The translations under genes were made by a program, and so were the position numbers. From Thermovibrio guaymasensis (GTDB taxonomy: Bacteria; Aquificota; Aquificia; Desulfurobacteriales; Desulfurobacteriaceae): a stretch of DNA of 64,000 nt. Positions 54,603 through 63,762 of the stretch are shown piece by piece. Below the pieces are notes generated by a model that saw only the letters and a program-made list of their open reading frames with translations, had not been told where the DNA came from and searched no databases. Each line of letters starts with the position of its first letter. Position 1 is the stretch's first letter. Where the stretch lies: assembly GCF_003633715.1 (NCBI RefSeq), contig NZ_RBIE01000002.1:186001-250000 (forward strand). Reading direction: 5' to 3'.

Positions 54603-55058
54603 TTAGAATTTTTCATTCTCTGCTTTAAACTTTAAAAAATCTGTAAGCAAGTATTTAAGTACCCTCTTTGAGGCAACTACTGCCTGTCTTTGCATGTCAA
54701 AATTTGAAGTAGTCGGTTTCAACATGGAGTAATATACTATTCTCATATATATATTGTCTCCTACTTTAATGTAAATCCAACTTTGGCGAAAAGAAGGTTT
54801 TTTCTCCTCTATTATAATAAAATAGCTGTCTATTCCCTTAGGGGGTTTCCAAACCTCACTGAAGGTTTTGTAAAACTTATGTCCCCACGGAGTTTTAGTT
54901 TTATCTATTATTAAATAGTCTATATCACTGTTACTGGAACTTCCAAAAGAGGGTAAAGAAAAAGAAAAAAGAACAAATAAAGAAAATAAAATAAAGAGGA
55001 AGGGAGCTACTACCCCCTTCCTCTTTATCCTTACAGCCGAACAATAATTAGTTAACAT
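54603..55058 (-). CDS. csgE: Curli assembly factor CsgE
   Basis: CsgE is the periplasmic adaptor that caps CsgG and directs curli subunits to it. The predicted protein is 151 residues from the ATG at 55058, which overlaps the curlin stop. Residues up to about 38 would form a long signal peptide with a basic segment (RIKRK) and a hydrophobic core. The mature part holds DYLIIDKTKTPWGHKFYKTFSEVW, IIIEEKKPSFRQSWIYIKV and KPTTSNFD, which fit CsgE. Other ATGs at 55064 and 55076 are possible starts. A terminator-like hairpin lies within its first codons. Confidence 0.85.
   Translation of the reverse strand: MLTNYCSAVRIKRKGVVAPFLFILFSLFVLFSFSLPSFGSSSNSDIDYLIIDKTKTPWGHKFYKTFSEVWKPPKGIDSYFIIIEEKKPSFRQSWIYIKVGDNIYMRIVYYSMLKPTTSNFDMQRQAVVASKRVLKYLLTDFLKFKAENEKF
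54974..55028 (-). terminator. Terminator-like hairpin between curlin and csgE (probable attenuator)
   Basis: On the minus strand a perfect 14-bp stem, ATAAAGAGGAAGGG against CCCTTCCTCTTTAT with a 10-nt loop (55028-54991), begins 20 nt after the curlin stop. It is followed by a T-rich run (TTTATTTTCTTTATTTG). It lies inside the 5' coding part of csgE, so some transcripts must read through. Coding of csgE across a strong terminator suggests attenuation. Confidence 0.8.
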
Positions 55059-56889
55059 CAACATGAACACTAGCATTCGTACCAGATACTGTCTTCTGGT
55101 ATATTTTAACAACATTATCGCTAGAAGAGATAGAGATGTCAGCAAAGGCAGTATCAGATCCTTTCTGGTATACAAGAACCTGGTTGTTGTTAGCACCAGC
55201 TGCGATGCTGAGCTTAAATGTGGCAGTCAGATCAGCCTCTTGGTATAGTGCAATCTGGTTATTGCTGGCAGGATCACTGGAAGTTCCAATGTCTATATCC
55301 ATTTTAGCTGCTCCGGCACTTGCAATCTGAGTTAAACCTTCATCAGCATCAAATTTTAGGTCATCAACGCCGGAGACAGAACTTGGATTATCAAGAGCAA
55401 CGATCTTGTTGCTGTCACCGTGGATGAAGATATCAGTATCAACTCCCTGTCCCTTAATCTCGTCAACACGAATTAGGTTCTTATTTCCTGTAATGGAAGT
55501 CTTAAAGCTAAGGGTTTCGCTATCTTTAGTATTGTCAATCTTCTCAACAATAACTTTGTTTTCATCTCCCGAAATGTCCATAGCAAGAGTAGCATCTTTC
55601 TCTGAATCAACATCCTTAAAGGTTACAGTGTTTGATGTTCCTACAATGTCAAGGGTATCATCGCTGTAACCCTTAACTGTTAAGTTACCATCAACACTTC
55701 CACCTAAAATCTGGAAGACGTTTGTTCCATCCCCATTATTGTCCATGTTAATCTTAGCCGTAAGTTTTCCATCTACAGTAAGGTCATCAATAATAACTTT
55801 GTTAGCTCCTGAGGCCTTGTCGTTATCCTGAGTAATTGTAATATTAGCTTCTCCTACGCTAACTTCTTGAGAGTTTGCTATTACAACGCTGTTAGTACCG
55901 TCACCTTTCTGAGTAATGTCAAGGGTAATATCACCACTTGTTGACTTGAAGGCTGTTGAATCATCCACACCTAGAGTAATTGTGTCCTTATTACCCTCTT
56001 GATCAGCATTTAGAGTAAAGGCTGAGTTACTGTTAACGTTCTTAATTTCAATAGTTCCTTCTGTTCCGGTCTGAGTAATACCTAAGTCGGCATTAGCTCC
56101 AGTTACAAGCCTGTTAACTATGAGCTTATCAGCTCCGTTCTGCTCCATAGCTTTAGAATCATCATTATAAGCGTGAACGCTTAAATCTCCTCCAACATCA
56201 ACACCTGTTGAGTCAACACCTGTTGAGTCTGAACCGAAGTAAGCTTCGTTACCACCTCCGTGTTGCCACATATTAATTGAAATAGAACCGTCCGCTTCAA
56301 TCTTGGAGAAGTGAGTTTTGTTAACTCCATCATCCTGAGAAAGATTGATTGTTATTGATGCACCATCCTTCGTGCTCTTCACGAGACCGAGGTAAGTCTC
56401 ATCTTTTCCATCTTGTGAAAGGCTTACAGTAATATCTCCATTATTAGAGATCACGCTTGGAGAACCTGCAGGAGCATCTGAAAGTGTCTCCTTAACGAAC
56501 TTGTTATCTCCACCGGACTGCTTAATAGTAACCTTAACAGTTCCCTTAGCGTTGTTTTCAAATTTTGAGTAATCGCTCTCATCTGCAGTCTTGAAGACTA
56601 ACTTAGCATTATTAGCACCAATCTGGTTGTTACCATCGTGCTGAAAACCGTAGAGGTAAGTGTTCTTACCGGCTTCAATAACATAAGCTTTGTTTGGGCT
56701 GTCTTTTGCACTCTTTTGCTCAAACTTCTTATCTGATTCATTTTCGCTCTTAGCTACATTAGCTTCTCCTGAGTAGTGCTGTTCTACAACAAGCTCATCC
56801 TGAGTTGCCGCATTGGCCAATCCTGCGTAGGATACTCCTCCTACCGCTAGGAGCGCTAGTGATGTTTTGAGTAGCTTCCTGACTCCCAT
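55048..56889 (-). CDS. Large curlin-like amyloid subunit
   Basis: The 613-residue protein starts with a signal peptide ending near AGLANA. The mature part is made of about 20 imperfect units of 20-30 residues with the curlin outline x-V-x-I-x-Q-x-G-x-x-N-x-x-x-V, e.g. VTIKQSGGDNKFV, VSLSQDGKDETYL, INMWQHGGGNEAYF, LDITQKGDGTNSVVI and LVYQKGSDTAFADI. Gln, Asn and Gly positions match CsgA repeats, but the protein is about four times the size of E. coli CsgA and more acidic. Its position before csgE, csgF and csgG supports export by CsgG. A strong AAAGGAGGAGGT ribosome site precedes the ATG. No small CsgA or CsgB gene is present. Confidence 0.85.
   Translation of the reverse strand: MGVRKLLKTSLALLAVGGVSYAGLANAATQDELVVEQHYSGEANVAKSENESDKKFEQKSAKDSPNKAYVIEAGKNTYLYGFQHDGNNQIGANNAKLVFKTADESDYSKFENNAKGTVKVTIKQSGGDNKFVKETLSDAPAGSPSVISNNGDITVSLSQDGKDETYLGLVKSTKDGASITINLSQDDGVNKTHFSKIEADGSISINMWQHGGGNEAYFGSDSTGVDSTGVDVGGDLSVHAYNDDSKAMEQNGADKLIVNRLVTGANADLGITQTGTEGTIEIKNVNSNSAFTLNADQEGNKDTITLGVDDSTAFKSTSGDITLDITQKGDGTNSVVIANSQEVSVGEANITITQDNDKASGANKVIIDDLTVDGKLTAKINMDNNGDGTNVFQILGGSVDGNLTVKGYSDDTLDIVGTSNTVTFKDVDSEKDATLAMDISGDENKVIVEKIDNTKDSETLSFKTSITGNKNLIRVDEIKGQGVDTDIFIHGDSNKIVALDNPSSVSGVDDLKFDADEGLTQIASAGAAKMDIDIGTSSDPASNNQIALYQEADLTATFKLSIAAGANNNQVLVYQKGSDTAFADISISSSDNVVKIYQKTVSGTNASVHVDVN
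56199..56228. repeat. 15-bp exact tandem duplication in the curlin gene
   Basis: The 15-mer CAACACCTGTTGAGT occurs twice in a row (56199-56213 and 56214-56228), keeping frame and encoding a duplicated STGVD unit. It looks like a recent slippage or recombination event in the repeat protein. Confidence 0.9.
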
Positions 56890-56891
56890 GA

Positions 56892-56952
56892 TACCTCCTC
56901 CTTTGGTTGGTTTTATGATTTAGCTTCTGTGATTAAGTATAGGGAGGAGGTA
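56892..56952 (-). promoter_or_regulatory. Ribosome-binding-site hairpin in the curlin leader
   Basis: In the mRNA, UACCUCCUCC (56952-56943) is the exact complement of GGAGGAGGUA (56901-56892), which contains the whole Shine-Dalgarno sequence of the curlin gene. The 10-bp stem closes a 41-nt loop. A second pyrimidine tract (ACUCCUCCC, 56963-56955) can pair with much of the same site. Such a fold would block translation until it melts or is displaced. Confidence 0.65.
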
Positions 56953-56997
56953 GAGGGAGGAGTTACTTTTTCAGTTTAAGTTGAGGAAAATTTTTGT

Positions 56998-57034
56998 TTT
57001 AACCGATAGTTTCTTTTTCTTTAACCTAAAGTTT
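56998..57034 (-). repeat. Two 15-bp direct repeats in the curlin leader
   Basis: On the minus strand AAACTTTAGGTTAAA (57034-57020) and AAACTATCGGTTAAA (57012-56998) agree at 13 of 15 positions and are 22 bp apart, about two helical turns. They lie about 30-65 nt downstream of the predicted transcription start. They could be operator sites or an RNA element. Confidence 0.6.
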
Positions 57035-57068
57035 GTTCTTTTTTACCTATTCAATTTTGTTGGCAGTA

Positions 57069-57097
57069 ATTATACAATTTTTTTCTCAATCTGTCAA
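57069..57097 (-). promoter_or_regulatory. Consensus promoter of the curlin-csgEFG operon
   Basis: TTGACA (57097-57092), a 17-bp spacer and TATAAT (57074-57069) match the sigma-70 consensus exactly. Transcription would start near 57062, giving a leader of about 170 nt before the curlin ATG. Confidence 0.85.
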
Positions 57098-57131
57098 GTA
57101 AGTATGGCTAACAGCAGCAACTGTGATGTTC

Positions 57132-57162
57132 ATAATAATAGTTCTCATTACTTAATTGTCAA
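57132..57162 (-). promoter_or_regulatory. Possible second upstream promoter
   Basis: Another TTGACA (57162-57157) stands 65 bp further upstream with TTATTA at 18 bp or TATTAT at 19 bp. Spacing is longer than ideal, so it is weaker than the main promoter. Confidence 0.4.
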
Positions 57163-57183
57163 CCTCTGACTCTGAAGAAAAAA

Positions 57184-57218
57184 AAGAAAATAAAAAGGGG
57201 GCCTAAAAGGCCCCTTTT
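57184..57218 (-). terminator. Intrinsic terminator of serA
   Basis: On the minus strand AAAAGGGGCC, TTTTA and GGCCCCCTTTT form a strong stem followed by TATTTTC and a further T run. It begins about 23 nt after the serA stop and separates serA from the curli operon. Confidence 0.8.
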
Positions 57219-57240
57219 ATGCTGGAAGTGAGAAAGGAGT

Positions 57241-58842
57241 CTATAGGTTAACCTGCTTAACCTCTAAGATTTCAGGAATCTCTTTAATTTCCTCAATTGC
57301 CTGCTGGGGAACGTCGTCGTCAACCAGGATAACTCCCTTGGCCTCCCTACCCTTTTCCTTCCTGCCAAGCTGGAAGCCTGCAATGTTAACCTTATACTTA
57401 CCTAGGATAGAGCCTAGCTTACCAATAACCCCCGGAACGTCGTAGTTCCTTATCAGGAGGAGCTTTCCTTCGGGGGTAAGGTCAAAGAGGAAACCGTTTA
57501 TCTCAACAATCTTCGGGAACTTGTCGTCCATTACAGTTCCGGCAAGCGTGAACTCCTCTCCGTTCTCTCCCCTGCAGACTACCCTAATCAATTTCTTAAA
57601 GTTGATTCCCTCAGGCCTTTTAACCTCGGTAATCTTTATACCCTTTTCCTTTGCAAGGAAAGGAGCGTTAATCAGGTTGACTGGAATGTCAACTACCTTC
57701 TCAAGGAAACCCTTAAGGAAGGCTGTTGTGAGAGGCTTTGTGTCCTCTCCAAGGTCTCCCCTGAACTCTAGGATAATCTCCTTAGCCCTTGAGCAGGCAA
57801 CCTGAACTGCAAAGAGGCCAAGCTTTTCAGAAAGCTCCATGAAGGGCTTTAAGACCTTAGCCGCTGCAATATCCTCAAAGGGAGCGTTTACGGCAAATTC
57901 AACCTCCTCTCCCCTTAAGGCTGCAAGGACCTGATTTGCAATTATTACTGCAACGTTTGTCTGGGACTCAAAGGTGTTTGCACCTATGTGGGGAGTAACA
58001 ACTATGTTCGGAGCGTCAAGAAGGATGTTGTCGGTTGAAGGCTCTTTTGAGAAAACGTCAACGGCTGCAGCCCTAACTTTACCGCTAACTAAGGCCTCAT
58101 AGAGGTCTTTCTCGTTTATTATCCCTCCCCTAGCTATGTTTAGGAGGATTACGCCATCCTTCATCTTCTCAATTTCTCTCTTTGTAATCATATTTCTGGT
58201 CTCTTCGGTTAAAGGAGTGTGGACGGTTATTATGTCTGAGCGCCTCAAGAGCTCCTCAAGCTCGTCAACAAGCTCAACTCCCAACCTCTCGGCCTTTTCC
58301 TTCTTTATGTAGGGGTCGTAGGCTATTACCTTCATGTCAAAGGCCTTTGCCCTTATACCAACCCTTGAACCTATCCTTCCAAAACCTATTATTCCGAGGG
58401 TCTTACCTGCAAGCTCAACCCCCATAAACTTTTTCCTCTCCCACTTCCTCTCCTCTTTCAAGGACTTGTGGGCGTAGGGAATTAACCTTGCAGCTGCCAA
58501 CATCATTCCCATAGTGTGTTCGGTTGCAGCTAGAGTGTTCCCCGTCGGAGCGTTAACTACGAGGATTCCCCTCCTTGAAGCTGCCTCAAGGTCTATGTTG
58601 TCAACTCCAACTCCTGCCCTTCCAACGACCTTTAACTTCTTTCCCCTCTCAAGGAGCTCCTCAGTAACGGGAGTTCCGCTCCTTGTTATAAGGGCGTGGT
58701 ACTCAGGGATAATTTCAAGGATTCTGTCAAAGTTCCTAAAGAGCTCCGGGTCGTAGGTAACTTCAACGTCGGGCTGTTTCTTAAGGAGCTCTATTCCCGG
58801 CTCTGCTATGTGCTCGGTTATAAGAACTTTAAACTTTTCCAT
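57241..58842 (-). CDS. serA: D-3-phosphoglycerate dehydrogenase (long form with ACT domain)
   Basis: SerA catalyses the first step of serine synthesis. The 533 residues match the long type. The N-terminal catalytic and NAD-binding domains have VVGRAGVGVDNID, the Rossmann motif GKTLGIIGFGRIGS, and the catalytic HIGA near residue 280. An intervening domain (about 315-450) and a C-terminal ACT domain (about 460-530, LIRNYDVPGVIGKLGSILG) follow. The ACT domain is usually the serine feedback site. It ends in a strong terminator. Confidence 0.96.
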   Translation of the reverse strand: MEKFKVLITEHIAEPGIELLKKQPDVEVTYDPELFRNFDRILEIIPEYHALITRSGTPVTEELLERGKKLKVVGRAGVGVDNIDLEAASRRGILVVNAPTGNTLAATEHTMGMMLAAARLIPYAHKSLKEERKWERKKFMGVELAGKTLGIIGFGRIGSRVGIRAKAFDMKVIAYDPYIKKEKAERLGVELVDELEELLRRSDIITVHTPLTEETRNMITKREIEKMKDGVILLNIARGGIINEKDLYEALVSGKVRAAAVDVFSKEPSTDNILLDAPNIVVTPHIGANTFESQTNVAVIIANQVLAALRGEEVEFAVNAPFEDIAAAKVLKPFMELSEKLGLFAVQVACSRAKEIILEFRGDLGEDTKPLTTAFLKGFLEKVVDIPVNLINAPFLAKEKGIKITEVKRPEGINFKKLIRVVCRGENGEEFTLAGTVMDDKFPKIVEINGFLFDLTPEGKLLLIRNYDVPGVIGKLGSILGKYKVNIAGFQLGRKEKGREAKGVILVDDDVPQQAIEEIKEIPEILEVKQVNL

Positions 58843-58885
58843 ACTTTACCTCCAAATCTCCTTGTGGTTGGAGATTATACACCCC

Positions 58886-59947
58886 TCAAACTGCACTAAA
58901 GAGAAACCTTAGAAGATTTGTAGCGTAGGAACCTGAAGGGAGGAAAAACTTTAGAAGGTAAGAACCTTTATTAACCTCTTCAATTTCAAAATCCTTAGGC
59001 TTTACAAAGGTTTTCCTTTTAAAGGAATGGAAGTAATCTGAAAGGTGAAATAGGGACTTCCTATCAACTCCGATTTGGCTAATTAAAGAATCGTAGAGGT
59101 CCAGTTTAGGGGTGAAAGCGGGGAGCTCCACAGGAACAGAAACACTTTCAAGGGGATAGTACAGGTAACCGAGTTTATACTTAAACTTAACTAAATTGGG
59201 AGTTTTTCCTTTAATTAAATCCGATAGAAGCCTATTAAAGAGGTAAGACTGGAAGACGTTTAACTGAAACTCAATCTCTTCCTTCGGAACCAGCTTTAGG
59301 GCTTCTTCAAAACTTCCGCCCCTTGAAAGGAAATCTGAAACCTTCCTCCTCCAGCCTCTAAAAAGGGAAGAGGCCTCCTTAAACTTCCCCTGAATGAATA
59401 ACTTCTTTGCCCTCCTTGAGAGGGAGCTCTCCCAGCCTGCAGGAGCAAAGAGGGAAACAAGTGCACACTTTGGGCCCTTTAGGAGCTCCTGAACGAAGAA
59501 CCTTCCACCCCTAACCGGTGTAAACCTCTGTTCTCCGTAGTAGTTAGGAATTCCTACATCCTCTAAAACCCTAAACCTCTCCTCAGGAACTTTCCTTACT
59601 CCCCTCACTAAAACTTCAAACCTGTTTCCCTCTATCAACTCCTTCGGAGGTCTATCAAGGTAACCTACAAAACAGAGCCTAAGGTTCTCATCTTTAATTT
59701 CCTTTAATTTTAAAGGTCTCCTAACAGCAATAAACTGAGTAGTTTCAGCGTTCTTATCCTTTAGACCGCCGTAGAGGATCTCCTTAGGAGAAACTCGGGA
59801 GAGTTTTGCAACTCTCCCTATGGCCTCCTTCGTCTCAATTCCCCTTTTAAAGAGGGTGTAGTACCTGTACTTTCCATCCCTTTTGGAGGGCTTTTCTTTT
59901 AAAACCTCAAATACTTTAAAGTCACCAGGTTTACTCTTAACTTTCAA
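58886..59947 (-). CDS. truD: tRNA pseudouridine synthase TruD
   Basis: TruD makes pseudouridine 13 in tRNA-Glu. The 353 residues show the N-terminal KSKPGDFKVFEV, the catalytic region ILYGGLKDKNAETTQ with its Asp, and PNYYGEQRFTP, both diagnostic of TruD. The start TTG at 59947 was chosen because GGGAG lies just before it; a TTG four codons upstream is possible but has no such site. It is a little short in the insertion domain. Confidence 0.9.
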   Translation of the reverse strand: MKVKSKPGDFKVFEVLKEKPSKRDGKYRYYTLFKRGIETKEAIGRVAKLSRVSPKEILYGGLKDKNAETTQFIAVRRPLKLKEIKDENLRLCFVGYLDRPPKELIEGNRFEVLVRGVRKVPEERFRVLEDVGIPNYYGEQRFTPVRGGRFFVQELLKGPKCALVSLFAPAGWESSLSRRAKKLFIQGKFKEASSLFRGWRRKVSDFLSRGGSFEEALKLVPKEEIEFQLNVFQSYLFNRLLSDLIKGKTPNLVKFKYKLGYLYYPLESVSVPVELPAFTPKLDLYDSLISQIGVDRKSLFHLSDYFHSFKRKTFVKPKDFEIEEVNKGSYLLKFFLPSGSYATNLLRFLFSAV

Positions 59948-60003
59948 AGTATCTCCCAAATCGGTTAAGATTAGAGAAAATCTATACTAAAGTAGGAGGA
60001 AGG

Positions 60004-60228
60004 ATGAAGGTTTACCTAATCGTATTTTCTCCAAACTGTGCAGAGGGAACCTTTATGTTTGCAGAGGAGCTTGAGTTTATAAACGACGCCCACGTTAAAG
60101 CTTCCGGCTACTTCTCATACAAAGAGGATATCTCCGAGTACAGAAGGCTGAAAGAGGAAGGGGCAAAGAGGAGAACCCTGATAATTCCCCAGAGCTCCTA
60201 CAACTTCATTGAAGAGCTTGAAGTTTAA
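60004..60228 (+). CDS. Small protein of unknown function
   Basis: This 74-residue protein starts KVYLIVFSPNCAEGTF. It looks like a small alpha/beta fold with the pattern strand, helix, YFSYKEDISEYRRLKEEGAKRRTL in pieces, and LIIPQSSYNFIEEL. The ribosome site AGGAGGAAGG is excellent, which supports it as real. I do not recognise the family. It precedes the HNH gene by about 50 nt. Confidence 0.65.
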   Translation: MKVYLIVFSPNCAEGTFMFAEELEFINDAHVKASGYFSYKEDISEYRRLKEEGAKRRTLIIPQSSYNFIEELEV

Positions 60229-60277
60229 ACTGGGGGTAGAGGGCATATAATATAGGGGAACCTATTTGGGAAAACAG

Positions 60278-60813
60278 ATGGTTCTCCACCCCGTTTTAGT
60301 CCTTGACAAGACTTACTATCCGGTGGCCATTTTCAGCCATAAGAAAGCCTTTCTCCTGGAGCTCCTAAACAAGTGCGAGGTCCTTGAACACTACCAAAAC
60401 GTCTTTCTTACATCTCCCTCAATGAAGTACCTGGCTCCCCTAACTATCAGGATTCCAGTCCTCCTTCGCCACTGGCAAACTTCAGCTCCAACCAGGAGAG
60501 CAATCTTCATAAGGGACAACTTTACCTGTGCTTACTGTGGAAAACTCGTAAAGGACAACGAGGCAACAATAGATCACATTATCCCTAAAAGTAGGGGAGG
60601 AAAGTGGAGCTGGGAGAACCTGGTAACCTGCTGCTCTGAGTGTAACCAGAAAAAAGGTGGAAGGACTCCTCAAGAGGCCGGAATGAAGCTCATGTTTAAG
60701 CCTAAAAGACCCTCAAACTTTCAGATTGACCTTAACAGGTGGAAGAAGAGGTTTAACCAGGAGTTCTTGGGAGCTCTAAGTCGATTTGGAGTTAACTGGA
60801 AGGAGAAAATAGG

Positions 60814-60817
<4 letters not shown>
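60278..60817 (+). CDS. HNH endonuclease
   Basis: The 179-residue protein has an N-terminal domain (VLVLDKTYYPV and FLLELLNKCEVLEHY) typical of a widespread single-domain HNH family, and a C-terminal HNH nuclease motif. A zinc-binding CAYCG pair stands at about residue 88, the catalytic ATIDHIIPKSRGG near 103, and NLVTCCSECNQKKGG completes the zinc site. The role of this chromosomal family is unknown; no phage or intron context is seen. The ATG at 60278 fits the usual family start; a TTG four codons upstream is also possible. Confidence 0.85.
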
Positions 60818-62323
<1,506 letters not shown>

Positions 62324-62370
62324 TTATAGTTTTGCTGATAGAATTGGGCAAGTACATTTGGAGGTGAAAG

Positions 62371-63753
62371 TTGGCTGAGAATAAGCTCTGGGGCGGAAGG
62401 TTTAAAGAGGGTACGAACGAGCTCGTTGAGGAGTTTACAGAGTCCGTCTCCTACGATAAGCGTCTTGCTCCCTACGACATAGCAGGAAGTGTAGCCCACG
62501 TTAAGATGCTTGAAAAGCAGGGAATTTTAACCTCCGAAGAGGCCGATAAGATAATCAAAGGCCTGAACGAGATTTTAGAAGAGATAGAGAGAGGAGAGTT
62601 TAAGTGGAAGAAGGAACTTGAAGACGTCCACATGAACATTGAAAAAAGGTTAACCGATAAGGTAGGACCGGTCGGAGGGAAGCTCCACACGGGCCGCTCA
62701 AGGAACGACCAAGTTGCAACTGACGTCCGCCTCTACGTAAGGAAGGAGATTAAGGAGATTTTGGACCTCCTTAAAGGTCTGAGGAGGGCCTTTGTAAAGC
62801 AGGCTGAGGAAAACCTGGGAGTAATAATGCCCGGGTATACCCACCTACAGATAGCCCAGCCTGTCCTCTACTCCCACCACATGCTCGCCTACTACCAGAT
62901 GTTCAAGAGGGACGCAGAGAGGTTTGAGGATACCCTAAAGAGGGTTAACGTTTCTCCCCTTGGCTCTGCAGCCTTAGCAGGAACGAGCTATCCACTTGAT
63001 AGGGAGTTTACGGCAAAGCTACTCGGTTTTAGCCAGGTTACGAGGAACAGCATGGACGCTGTAAGCGACAGGGACTTTGTGGCTGAGACCATATTTGACT
63101 GTGCAATGGTCATGATGCACCTTTCAAGGCTCTCAGAGGAGTTAATCCTCTGGTCAACCCAGGAGTTCAACTTTATAGAGCTCCCCGACGCTTTCTGCAC
63201 AGGAAGTTCAATAATGCCCCAGAAGAAAAACCCAGACGTTTCAGAGCTTACAAGAGGAAAGACTGGAAGGGTTTACGGAGACTTAGTCTCAATTCTAACT
63301 ACCCTTAAAGGCCTTCCCCTTACCTACAACAGGGACCTTCAGGAAGACAAAGAGCCTCTCTTTGATGCAATAGATACGGTAAAGATCGCCCTTAAGGTCA
63401 ACACACTCATAGTTGAGGGAATGAAGCCGAAGGCAGAGAGGATGAGGCAGCAGGCATCAAAGGGCTTCTCCCTTGCAACCGATCTTGCAGACTACCTGGC
63501 AAAGAAGGGAGTTCCCTTCAGAGAGGCCCACAGGATAGTCGGCCAGCTTGTAGCCTACTGTTTAGACAAAGGTAAAGACCTAAGCCAGTTAACTGTTAAT
63601 GAGTTTAAAAAATTCTCAGATAAGTTTGAAGAAGACGTTTTGGACCTAATGAGTCTTGAAGGTTCGGTAGCAAGTAGGAAAGTAATAGGGGGAACCTCCC
63701 CCGAAAGGGTTAAAGAGGAAATAGAGAGAATTAAAGAGGAAGAGGGATTTTAG
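62371..63753 (+). CDS. argH: Argininosuccinate lyase
   Basis: ArgH releases arginine and fumarate from argininosuccinate. The 460 residues contain [17 protein letters not shown] near the N-terminus, the [13 protein letters not shown] motif, [11 protein letters not shown] with a catalytic His, and the superfamily signature [12 protein letters not shown] near residue 280 with the catalytic Ser. The start is TTG behind GGAGGTG. It is followed 9 nt later by the transketolase gene. Confidence 0.96.
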   Translation: MAENKLWGGRFKEGTNELVEEFTESVSYDKRLAPYDIAGSVAHVKMLEKQGILTSEEADKIIKGLNEILEEIERGEFKWKKELEDVHMNIEKRLTDKVGPVGGKLHTGRSRNDQVATDVRLYVRKEIKEILDLLKGLRRAFVKQAEENLGVIMPGYTHLQIAQPVLYSHHMLAYYQMFKRDAERFEDTLKRVNVSPLGSAALAGTSYPLDREFTAKLLGFSQVTRNSMDAVSDRDFVAETIFDCAMVMMHLSRLSEELILWSTQEFNFIELPDAFCTGSSIMPQKKNPDVSELTRGKTGRVYGDLVSILTTLKGLPLTYNRDLQEDKEPLFDAIDTVKIALKVNTLIVEGMKPKAERMRQQASKGFSLATDLADYLAKKGVPFREAHRIVGQLVAYCLDKGKDLSQLTVNEFKKFSDKFEEDVLDLMSLEGSVASRKVIGGTSPERVKEEIERIKEEEGF

Positions 63754-63762
63754 GAGGTAGAT

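Larger units (their letters stand above)
56890..57240 (-). other. 351-bp intergenic region upstream of the curlin gene
   Basis: This gap contains no gene. It holds, reading toward the curlin gene, the serA terminator, a possible upstream promoter, an exact consensus promoter, two direct repeats in the leader and the ribosome-site hairpin, each listed separately. The leader is T- and A-rich apart from the purine/pyrimidine tracts. Confidence 0.8.

Noticed and set aside
56981-57169. 62-codon plus-strand frame in the curlin upstream region
   Set aside because: It has no ribosome site and low-complexity Phe-rich content, and it runs against the exact consensus promoter and leader of the curlin operon.
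45800-57240. The island as an integrated mobile element
   Set aside because: The DNA looks AT-richer, but no integrase, transposase, att-like repeat or flanking tRNA is present, so transfer remains only a possibility.
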